Source: a virus
Length of the DNA: 64,000 bases
Strand: one strand, 5' to 3'
IMG/VR virus record: IMGVR_UViG_3300034279_001861
Coordinates: 111,161 to 175,160 of that record
Part shown: positions 52,034-59,310 of the stretch, one piece after another
How positions within the stretch are numbered: the first letter of the stretch is position 1
Layout of the letters: each line of letters starts with the position of its first letter
Made by a program: the position numbers and the translations under genes
Notes under the pieces: generated by a model
The model's input: only the letters and a program-made list of their open reading frames with translations
Told to the model about the DNA's origin: nothing
The model's database searches: none

Positions 52034-53260
52034 TTATATTATAGTCTCAGTCACGCTTGTCAGCTGATTGGCACTATAAATAAAAGTTTTTCGGTAGACG
52101 CGACTAGGGCTGCCGTGCGTGTAATCTAATTGCGTAAGTAGCCCGGCACTATATGTAAATATTTTTGACGAACCGTCGGAGTAAGTTATAGTTGAAACGT
52201 TACCGTTGACGTCATAAGTAATCGCAGGTGCCGAGCCGATTATCTGATTATAACGAACCTGCCGCAACTCGGGTAGCGACAAAGTTTGAGACGCTGCAAA
52301 CGATAAAAGACCTGAAACATTACCAGTAGCGCCCGTGGCACCTGCAACCCCAGTTGCACCTTGGCTTCCTGTAGCACCAGTTGCACCCTGAACACCTTGG
52401 CTTCCTGTGGCACCTGTAGCACCCTGAACACCCTGGCTTCCTGTGGCACCTGTAGCACCCTGAACACCCTGGCTTCCCGTTGCACCTTGGCTTCCTGTGG
52501 CACCTGTAGCACCCTGAACACCCTGGCTTCCCGTTGCACCTTGGCTTCCTGTAGCACCAGTTGCACCCTGAACACCTTGGCTTCCTGTAGCACCAGTTGC
52601 ACCCTGAACACCCTGGCTTCCCGTTGCGCCTTGGCTTCCTGTAGCACCAGTTGCACCCTGAACACCTTGACTACCTGTAGCCCCGGTTAGACCTTGGCTT
52701 CCTGTAGCACCTTGACTACCTGTAGCCCCGGTTAGACCTTGACTACCTGTAGCCCCGGTTAGACCTTGGCTTCCTGTAGCACCTTGACTACCTGTAGCCC
52801 CGGTTAGACCTTGACTACCTGTAGCCCCGGTTAGACCTTGGCTTCCTGTGACACCAGTTGCACCCTGAACACCTTGGCTTCCCGTTGCACCTGTAGCACC
52901 CTGAACACCTTGGCTTCCCGTTGCACCTGTAGCCCCTGCTACACCCTGCGTACCCTGACTACCAGTTGCACCTTGGCTTCCTGTAGCCCCTGTAATACCG
53001 GTAGATCCTGTTATACCCTGACTACCAGTTGCACCAGTTGCACCCTGAACACCTTGGCTTCCTGTGGCACCTTGACTACCTGTAGCCCCGGTAGCACCGG
53101 TCAAACCCGTAGCTCCAGTCGCTCCGGCAGCATCTCCAATATAATCACGAACATCTTCGCCGTTAGTAAACGTAAGCAGCTGCCTACCAAATGCATCAGT
53201 GGTTAACTCGTCAATTTTAGTTAACTGATCTGAATAAGGCTGTGGTAGATAGTTCGTCAT
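52034..53260 (-). CDS. Collagen-like fibre protein (GATGxQG type)
   Basis: 408 aa. Residues 1-45 form an N-terminal anchor. Residues ~46-309 are Gly-X-Y triplets made mainly of GAT, GSQ, GVQ and GLT, unlike the Pro-rich collagen at 11112-13256. Residues ~310-408 form a cap with [15 protein letters not shown] and later repeats that look like short YD/RHS-type strands. Thr-rich bacterial and viral collagens can be glycosylated; a GT2-type enzyme is encoded right before it. Probably a head or tail fibre. Confidence 0.85.
   Translation of the reverse strand: MTNYLPQPYSDQLTKIDELTTDAFGRQLLTFTNGEDVRDYIGDAAGATGATGLTGATGATGSQGATGSQGVQGATGATGSQGITGSTGITGATGSQGATGSQGTQGVAGATGATGSQGVQGATGATGSQGVQGATGVTGSQGLTGATGSQGLTGATGSQGATGSQGLTGATGSQGLTGATGSQGATGSQGLTGATGSQGVQGATGATGSQGATGSQGVQGATGATGSQGVQGATGATGSQGATGSQGVQGATGATGSQGATGSQGVQGATGATGSQGVQGATGATGSQGVQGATGATGSQGATGVAGATGATGNVSGLLSFAASQTLSLPELRQVRYNQIIGSAPAITYDVNGNVSTITYSDGSSKIFTYSAGLLTQLDYTHGSPSRVYRKTFIYSANQLTSVTETII
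52334..53125 (-). repeat. Tandem repeat coding for collagen triplets (18/27-base units)
   Basis: Nearly exact repeats of units such as GGxGTxCAGGGTGC and CAAGGTGCAACGGG, in changing order, over about 790 bases. Prone to length change and to assembly collapse. Confidence 0.85.
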
Positions 53261-53266
53261 CTGACC

Positions 53267-54496
53267 TTAGATGTGTTGAAGCCCAGGGTGTCTTTGTCCT
53301 TTCAAAGCTACAAGCTCAAAACGTAAAAACTTGAATCCTTTATTTTTGTGCCATTCTGACGGATAAAGTTCGGTGCAGTTTATCTCTTGAAACCGACACC
53401 TAATGTTACCGTTAGCTCTTGCAAAGTCTTTTCTTGTATAAGGATACATGCTTGTTGCACTGAAATGCGATTTCCACTCAACATCGGCGTAACCCATACC
53501 CGAGTGCACTTCAGGTACTATGATAGTCAAATACCCCCCCGGAACCAAAGAGCAATATGCGGCGTTCATAAACTCGCGAACATGAAAACCTGACAGCTTC
53601 TGTAGTTCAGTATCTGCGACAATGTGACCGAAATTGTTTTCGCCAAATCCCTGTAAAAGGTGATCTTCAGCATTCCATCCGGATTTGAGTAATTTCGAAA
53701 AATCGAGTTCTTCTAACTTGTTTCGTTTTAACCACTCTTTGATCAATCGTTGTAGATAAATAACTCGAAAATTACGTGTAGCTTTGCTTATCTGATCTGC
53801 ACGAGCATGTATTGTGTTGTTGTTAAAGAGCCGATAAAGATAATGACAACCACCAGTATGCGCAAAACTAGCACCGGTTAAATACGTTTTTATCATCAAC
53901 TCCTGGTCGTCGCAAACGGACAAATCAGGGTTGTGCCCTCCCGCTGCAAAATAGACCGAACGTTCCCAACATCTAACGTGATCAGGGCAGTAATAAATTT
54001 CTGCCAGCGATCTAGGTGTAATGTCGAAACATCGACTGGCTTTTAAAGCTCTCCCGTAAATTTTTACAGCGTAGCTCTCCCAACCGTGTTGCGGTGACCA
54101 GTTAAACGGCAAAAATCTATCGTTCGCCGAATCCGGAGCAAATTTGAATACTGCGTTATCTGAATAAACAAAACCTGCTCCTTCTTTAAACCTACTCTGA
54201 ATGCTAGCCAGCGTGTCCCCTGGGACAAGCAAATCGTCATGGTCTAGTTCGATAAAAGCATCACCACTAGCAGCTGTACAAAGCTTTCGCTTAATAGCTC
54301 CAATGTTGTAAAGTTCTCTGCCGCCTTCGATAATCTTTACTCTATTGTCCAATCTTACTGCTGTAGGAATTACCGTGTTTTTACCGTTAGGTAAAATAAC
54401 CCACTCCCAGTCTTGTAGCGTTTGCAGCTTTAAAGAATTGTGAGCTTCCAATAAATAGTCTGGTGCGTGTGTGGGTGTAAATATGCTGAGCTTCAT
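53267..54496 (-). CDS. GT2-family glycosyltransferase with methyltransferase-like C-terminal part
   Basis: 409 aa from MKLSIFTPTH; AAGGA lies 5 bases before ATG, just after a terminator. Residues 1-240 form a GT-A domain: SIFTPTHAPDYL, FIELDHDDLL (Asp85, Asp87, Asp88) and a CDDQELMIKTYL segment. Residues ~265-409 resemble the second half of a class I methyltransferase (LVPGGYLTIIVPEV, late strands). The usual SAM-binding GxG motif is not visible, so this part may be inactive or divergent. It probably modifies the collagen-like protein encoded next. Confidence 0.75.
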   Translation of the reverse strand: MKLSIFTPTHAPDYLLEAHNSLKLQTLQDWEWVILPNGKNTVIPTAVRLDNRVKIIEGGRELYNIGAIKRKLCTAASGDAFIELDHDDLLVPGDTLASIQSRFKEGAGFVYSDNAVFKFAPDSANDRFLPFNWSPQHGWESYAVKIYGRALKASRCFDITPRSLAEIYYCPDHVRCWERSVYFAAGGHNPDLSVCDDQELMIKTYLTGASFAHTGGCHYLYRLFNNNTIHARADQISKATRNFRVIYLQRLIKEWLKRNKLEELDFSKLLKSGWNAEDHLLQGFGENNFGHIVADTELQKLSGFHVREFMNAAYCSLVPGGYLTIIVPEVHSGMGYADVEWKSHFSATSMYPYTRKDFARANGNIRCRFQEINCTELYPSEWHKNKGFKFLRFELVALKGQRHPGLQHI

Positions 54497-54511
54497 GATT
54501 TCCTTTACCAA

Positions 54512-54546
54512 ATAAAAAACGACCGGTTATTGTAACCGGTCGTTTT
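54512..54546 (-). terminator. Strong Rho-independent terminator
   Basis: Minus strand: AAAACGACCGGTTA-CAA-TAACCGGTCGTTTT, 14 bp perfect, followed by further T. The stem is symmetric but the longer T-tail is on the minus strand. It separates the head genes from the decoration genes. Confidence 0.92.
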
Positions 54547-54571
54547 GTTCTGTCAGCAGGCCAGCTTACAA

Positions 54572-55153
54572 TTAAGTCACAGATGTCACAGTTTGTCCGC
54601 CCCACAGGTTCGGAATAACTAGCCACTTCGTACCATTTCCAACAACTCGGAAACTTCCGCCGACCTTCAAATTGCTCGAACTAAGTGCAACCGAATCGGC
54701 AGCAACGTCGTTCAGTATGACCATGATATCTGTTGTGACACAGGTGATAGTCATGTCCTGATTGGCTGCGTTATAGAAAGTAAATTCCAGGTGAGCCGTC
54801 GGTACAGTTGGCAATGTGAAAGTGATAGCCGCAGAACCAGAAGCAATAAAAACACGACCAGTGTCAGCAGCTGTAAGCACTCGGTTGGCAGTAACTGTTA
54901 CAAGCTCTGAGGTAACTGGTGGCGTCTGTACCAGTGTCAAGTCGCCGCTGTCTACAGCGGCCTCAAACGCGGCCTGTTCTCTTGCAAGAACACCGCCACC
55001 CACACCTTGATTACGCCCCAAAGAACTTCGGACGTCGCCAAAGACAATAAAGTCTTCGTTAATTCCCAACTCGCGTCCGTGCGGCGGAAGAAACCCGAAA
55101 AACTTTACCTTGCCCGACGTGTTTTTTACCGTCGAATACAAAACGTTAGACAT
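54572..55153 (-). CDS. Head decoration or fibre protein
   Basis: 193 aa. N-terminal half: KFFGFLPPHGRELGINEDFIVFGD, like head proteins with a small beta barrel. C-terminal half (NRVLTAADTGRVF, then ITFTLPTVP, FRVVGNGTKWLVI) matches the C-terminal domain of the collagen-like fibre at 11112-13256 ([23 protein letters not shown]). This domain type often trimerises at fibre tips. Last gene before the terminator. Confidence 0.65.
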   Translation of the reverse strand: MSNVLYSTVKNTSGKVKFFGFLPPHGRELGINEDFIVFGDVRSSLGRNQGVGGGVLAREQAAFEAAVDSGDLTLVQTPPVTSELVTVTANRVLTAADTGRVFIASGSAAITFTLPTVPTAHLEFTFYNAANQDMTITCVTTDIMVILNDVAADSVALSSSNLKVGGSFRVVGNGTKWLVIPNLWGGQTVTSVT

Positions 55154-55164
55154 TTCAAATCTCC

Positions 55165-55563
55165 TTAGGCGTTACCCGCTAGAGTTGCAGCTTCTTGGGC
55201 TTTCAGAGCCAGTACCGCGTTATACACGGATGGATCTTTAGCTAAAGTGGCAGCAGCTTGTTTGATTGCTTGATCTTCGGCAATAGCGGCTTGCTTTTGC
55301 CCGTAAGGCGTCGAGCTAACTACAGAGCCTAAAGCAGAAACGGCATCACCGAAGCGGCTTTGAGCAGAAGCTTGCTTGACAGGGTTTTCAACGGTGCGAA
55401 GCTGCGCAGCAATCTGTAGCAAGTCTGCAGCTTCTTTTTCGGTAGTCGGTTGAATACCATAGCTTGCAAGTTTGCCAAAGAATACTTGAGAATGCACGTT
55501 GTCGAACAAAGTGTTATAAGCATCATCTGCGTTTGGCAGAGCTGCTTGAGATTCTTTCGACAT
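55165..55563 (-). CDS. Hypothetical head-region protein
   Basis: 132 aa from MSKESQAALPNAD, GGAG 7 bases upstream. Ala-rich and helical, no recognised motif. Between two small genes following the major capsid protein. Confidence 0.6.
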   Translation of the reverse strand: MSKESQAALPNADDAYNTLFDNVHSQVFFGKLASYGIQPTTEKEAADLLQIAAQLRTVENPVKQASAQSRFGDAVSALGSVVSSTPYGQKQAAIAEDQAIKQAAATLAKDPSVYNAVLALKAQEAATLAGNA

Positions 55564-55586
55564 TCTAGGCTCCAAATGAAATAAAA

Positions 55587-55862
55587 TTAGTTTGCGTTGT
55601 TAAGGTAGGTTTCAACCCCGCCGCCAATAGCGTAAGGATCATAACCGTAAGTCCAGTTCCGACTACGCGGAAATGGTTTTGGCTGAGCTTGTTGAGCTGA
55701 GTGGTCTACAGTCCGCAACGTTTGCGTCAAATCTTCTTGGTAACTGCGGTTACCTCCTAGGTCTCTAGGATTAGTAACGTCGACAGCTTGCGAGACTTGC
55801 GAAAACGGCGGTCTCTGAGTAATGCTAACATCAGTGTATGGATCAGGAAAGGCAGCAGACAT
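55587..55862 (-). CDS. Small Pro/Tyr-rich head-region protein
   Basis: 91 aa, low in predicted structure and rich in Gln, Pro, Arg and Tyr. AAGGAG lies 8 bases before ATG. It begins just after the capsid terminator, so it may rely on read-through. Not recognised. Confidence 0.6.
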   Translation of the reverse strand: MSAAFPDPYTDVSITQRPPFSQVSQAVDVTNPRDLGGNRSYQEDLTQTLRTVDHSAQQAQPKPFPRSRNWTYGYDPYAIGGGVETYLNNAN

Positions 55863-55883
55863 TTAAATTGCTCCTTGACCCTC

Positions 55884-55913
55884 AAAAAGCCCCTGGGTAA
55901 GCCCAGGGGCTTT
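55884..55913 (-). terminator. Terminator after the major capsid gene
   Basis: AAAGCCCCTGGG and CCCAGGGGCTTT form a perfect 12-bp stem with a 4-base loop, with T-runs on both strands (five T on the minus strand). It lies 16 bases after the capsid stop codon and should enrich capsid message. Confidence 0.92.
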
Positions 55914-55928
55914 AAGACGGATCGCGTG

Positions 55929-56873
55929 TTACTCGAAGTCGACTCGAGCGAGACCTGAAGTATGACCGATTGTTCCACCGAGCGATTCGTAAGCGAAGAA
56001 CTCGATGAAGTAAGCTTCACGACGGATGTACATCGTGGTGTCTTCAAGCATATAGCTCTTACCGATAAACTTAGGATCGGCAAAGTGATACATGGTACCG
56101 GTTGGAACCAGACCCTTCTTGATGGTGATGACCCACTTAACACCCATGCATTCGCTGAGCGTCCAGCCGTTACGCATGATTTCTTCAGACAAATCACCAC
56201 CCATTTCGTTGCGTGTAAACTTCGCAACGTCTTTAATAGTGATGTTGTTAAGAAGAACACAGTGAACTTCAAGGTTCGACGGTGTGCTAGGCATAACCTT
56301 CAGGCTATCAAACAGCGTATCACGAGTGATACCGCCGGAGATAGTTCTGTACTGAACAACACCCGAGGTTGGGACGACGAGGTCAGGGCCAACAAGTGCA
56401 GTATTAACCGCGCTGAGGAACTTACCATCTTCTTCAGCCAACATGTCCTTAATAGCGTTGTCGCTAAGAACCTGACGAATGTCCATGTACCAAGTTCGAA
56501 GTTCATCAACGTCTTTGGTGAACTTAGGTGTCGTAATCCGATCAAAGGTAACCTTGTAACGGTCGCCCTTGATGTAAAGGTTGGTAGGAAGCGTAGCGAA
56601 AGGAATCGAAACAGCCGCAGGGCTGTTTGGTTCTTTATCTACGATCTTAACCGGTTTATCCGTGTCAACCTGACGATCAAGATCGTCGTTGCTGATTGGA
56701 ATAGGCGGCATGATGCGGCGAAAAAAACCATCTTCCCGCATTTTAGTGCGTGTGAAGTCGTTAACGGCGTCAACGGCTTGCTTGGTCAAAGAAGCGTCCG
56801 CGGAAGAAAGCTTTTCAAAAATCGCCTGGCTTGCCAGCAAGCTTTCTTCGCGAGTCATTTCAGCAGTAGTCAT
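55929..56873 (-). CDS. Major capsid protein
   Basis: 314 aa. The order of protease, scaffold, small head proteins, this gene and terminator is the usual one. Features that fit HK97-fold capsids: a helical N-terminal arm (~1-45), an E-loop-like region with FFRRIMPPIPIS, strands TDKPVKIVDKEP and NLYIKGDRYKVTFDR, and a spine helix region (WYMDIRQVLSDNAIKDML). GGAGG precedes ATG by 8 bases, with a small CGGATC/GATCCG stem upstream at about 56898-56912, fitting high expression. Confidence 0.8.
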   Translation of the reverse strand: MTTAEMTREESLLASQAIFEKLSSADASLTKQAVDAVNDFTRTKMREDGFFRRIMPPIPISNDDLDRQVDTDKPVKIVDKEPNSPAAVSIPFATLPTNLYIKGDRYKVTFDRITTPKFTKDVDELRTWYMDIRQVLSDNAIKDMLAEEDGKFLSAVNTALVGPDLVVPTSGVVQYRTISGGITRDTLFDSLKVMPSTPSNLEVHCVLLNNITIKDVAKFTRNEMGGDLSEEIMRNGWTLSECMGVKWVITIKKGLVPTGTMYHFADPKFIGKSYMLEDTTMYIRREAYFIEFFAYESLGGTIGHTSGLARVDFE

Positions 56874-56920
56874 TTTAAACCTCCGTGGTTAACCGGATCT
56901 AAGATCCGTTGAAATTAAAG

Positions 56921-57463
56921 TTAGGTAGTTGGAAAAACTGGGAAAGGCCAGAAAGCCAAAGCATTTTGACCGTAACCGTTGTCAACCACCCCGCGAGAAA
57001 CAAAGCCAACAATCATGTTGGTGTAAAGTGTGCCACCTCGCAGCTTACCTGGGGCAGCACTACCCGAAAGGTTTGCCGTCAGCGGTTGATTGATCGCATA
57101 CGACCCGCTTACGAAAGCAGTGCTAACAAGCTCGTAAGCTCCGATAGCAACCAAAGCCATGGCTTGACCAGTTGGGCTCATCGGAATGAAAACACCGCGG
57201 TCTGTCGAGGCATTGCCGCCTTCGTTAGAAACATCAGGATCGTCCGAGTTGTTAAACGAAAACATCGGCATTACCTTGGTGTTACCGACACCAAGAATAA
57301 AGTCGCCGCTGGAATTAAGCGAAACAACCGAACCAGCCAATACGGGCAAATCTCCCGATGGAATAGTCGCAGAAAATTTCGCATGATAGTCAACCGCATT
57401 CATTTGCGGCCAACCTTTAAGTGCGTTCAATGTGTTAGCAGTCATTTGCCGTGGAGCAGGCAT
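56921..57463 (-). CDS. Capsid decoration/stabilisation protein candidate
   Basis: 180 aa. A beta pattern with VLAGSVVSLNSSGDFILG and a Gly/Ala-rich C-terminal half recall small head-stabilising proteins that are encoded just before the capsid protein. Strong GGAGG site. Assignment by place and general look. Confidence 0.6.
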   Translation of the reverse strand: MPAPRQMTANTLNALKGWPQMNAVDYHAKFSATIPSGDLPVLAGSVVSLNSSGDFILGVGNTKVMPMFSFNNSDDPDVSNEGGNASTDRGVFIPMSPTGQAMALVAIGAYELVSTAFVSGSYAINQPLTANLSGSAAPGKLRGGTLYTNMIVGFVSRGVVDNGYGQNALAFWPFPVFPTT

Positions 57464-57505
57464 TTGTAAATCCTCCTGGATTTTGATTGATGGCTAAATA
57501 CGTAA

Positions 57506-57934
57506 TTAAGAACCTGGTGCTTGCAAAACACGCAGGAGAGCAATGTCAGAAGCCTTCTTTTGTGAAGAATGCCGTCCAACGTACGGATCGTTAAGACTGC
57601 TGTAATTTGCAGTTTTAACAACAGGGTCGTTAACAGGTTGGCCGAGCTCGCCAGCTAGTTTTTCATGTTGACCGCGATATTCGGCCATCTTTGTAATAGC
57701 AGTAACAAGCAAGTCCAGCGTTTGACCGTGGTCGGCAAGCATTGAGGCAGCGGCCTGCTTTTCATGCTTACCGGCACAGCCGTGTTGCAACATATGATCT
57801 AGAACAGTTTGCTGCTTAGAAGCAGCCGACTTTTCTTGAGCTCGATAACGTTGCGTATCACCAACCAATCGATCAGCAAGTACCGACGACGCGGCAATGT
57901 ACTGAATCATCATCGAGGCAATTTTGGTGTTCAT
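57506..57934 (-). CDS. Hypothetical head-region protein
   Basis: 142 aa, helical, rich in Ala/His/Gln. Between scaffold and decoration candidates, so perhaps an internal head protein. Not recognised. Confidence 0.6.
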   Translation of the reverse strand: MNTKIASMMIQYIAASSVLADRLVGDTQRYRAQEKSAASKQQTVLDHMLQHGCAGKHEKQAAASMLADHGQTLDLLVTAITKMAEYRGQHEKLAGELGQPVNDPVVKTANYSSLNDPYVGRHSSQKKASDIALLRVLQAPGS

Positions 57935-57964
57935 AAAGGAATGTCTCCAGTTTTGAAATTGAAA

Positions 57965-59281
57965 TTAAGAACGAGAACGGCTCAAGACTTCTTGAATGTA
58001 GTCTCGTACTTGTTGTTTAGCGGCTCCCTTTTTAGCAGCTGCAGCTTTGGCATGCGCCTCAACTTCCATCCCCGGAGCAGCTTCGGCTTTTTCCTTTTCA
58101 GGAGGGGCACCTGCTGGAGCTCCGGGAGGCGTACCACCGGCAGCATCGGGAGGCATACCACCGCCAGCACCGCCACCAGCCATGGCTGCTTCTAGTTCTT
58201 CCGGCGAAATTCCTAGCTGCTCGAGCAAGGCAATAAGCTGCTCGATGTCAGCCTCACCGCCACCAGCCATAGCTGCAGCATCGCCCGGAGGTCCGCCAGC
58301 GGCCATCGCAGGGTCCATGCCTGGGTCCATGCCAGGAGCACCGCCGCCACCCATAGCTGCAGGATCAATGCCACCGGGCATTTCACCCATAGCTTGCTTT
58401 TGAATTTCTCGCGTATACTCAGTTAGAAACGAAGCAACTTTGTCGGCGTCGTCTGAAGCCACTTTAATAATTTGCTCGAGTGAATGACTAACCAAGGCAT
58501 CCGCGGCCTTCTTATCGAAGTTGCCGCTAAGCAATCCGGCTAGTTCCCACCCGGCTTGAGAAGCCGCGTCGACAGCTGACTTTTCGTCGTCATCGTCGTC
58601 ATCGTCGTCAGACTTTTCACCACTTCGAAGAGCCGACAAATCAGAACCGTCAATTTTGCCGTTGTTGTTAACGTCAAGTTTCCCTTGTGCTCCGGTCAGC
58701 TCGGCTTTCTTAAGCAAAGCCAACTGAGCCAAAAGCTCGTTTCCAAGCTGGGCGGTGTAACTTGAAAGCTTTTCAATTGACATTGAAGCATACTTGTAAC
58801 CGTCTAGTTCGCCGTTGTTGGTTCGAGCAGGGTGGCTCGTATTACCTAAACGACCGCCAGCCGCGTCTTCCTTTTCAGCCTTAGCCGAGCCAGTTTCAAC
58901 ACCTGGATCTTCGCCAGTAGGTTGCTTCTTTGTTCCGATTTGAAGTTGGTCGCCTGCTGCGGTTCCTGGCGGATTAACAGAACCGTCTTCAGACTTGCCG
59001 TCAACGGCTCGCTTAGCGGCAGCTTTTTTTGCGGCAATATTGTCAGAAGTGCTGTCGACAGAGGGCTTACCTTGGTCAGCCTTAACATCAGCGGTATTCT
59101 CGGCAGAGCGATCGCCTTCGGAAGCTTCTTCTGTCGAGTCGTCGACATCCTTAACAGGGTGAGTTGTGGCACCGCCGATGCTACCCGGCTCAGTGTGAGC
59201 TTCAGCGGCATACTTGACATTGCTTTTAACTGCCTGCAAGAATTGTTCGATTGTTGCTATCGAGTTTGCAGATTTGGACAT
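57965..59281 (-). CDS. Scaffold-like protein with dockerin-type calcium loop
   Basis: 438 aa, highly charged and low complexity, Ala/Gly/Pro/Asp-rich. Residues 203-217, DVNNNGKIDGSDLSA, form a dockerin/EF-hand-like calcium loop; poly-Asp covers 225-232. A Gly/Met/Pro-rich section (~300-400) and a basic C-terminal helix (QVRDYIQEVLSRSRS) follow; such helices bind capsid in known scaffolds. Located between the prohead protease and capsid gene, so a scaffold role is likely. Confidence 0.68.
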   Translation of the reverse strand: MSKSANSIATIEQFLQAVKSNVKYAAEAHTEPGSIGGATTHPVKDVDDSTEEASEGDRSAENTADVKADQGKPSVDSTSDNIAAKKAAAKRAVDGKSEDGSVNPPGTAAGDQLQIGTKKQPTGEDPGVETGSAKAEKEDAAGGRLGNTSHPARTNNGELDGYKYASMSIEKLSSYTAQLGNELLAQLALLKKAELTGAQGKLDVNNNGKIDGSDLSALRSGEKSDDDDDDDDEKSAVDAASQAGWELAGLLSGNFDKKAADALVSHSLEQIIKVASDDADKVASFLTEYTREIQKQAMGEMPGGIDPAAMGGGGAPGMDPGMDPAMAAGGPPGDAAAMAGGGEADIEQLIALLEQLGISPEELEAAMAGGGAGGGMPPDAAGGTPPGAPAGAPPEKEKAEAAPGMEVEAHAKAAAAKKGAAKQQVRDYIQEVLSRSRS

Positions 59282-59310
59282 TAAATACTCCTTGATCTAC
59301 GGTTAACCGT

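Noticed and set aside
52334-53125. Regular repeats resembling a CRISPR array
   Set aside because: Repeats are in frame, of changing order, and code for Gly-X-Y triplets; no spacers of constant size and no cas genes.
55962-56912. Plus-strand open frame of 316 codons antisense to the major capsid gene
   Set aside because: A shadow caused by the codon bias of the capsid gene; no ribosome site and no plus-strand neighbours.
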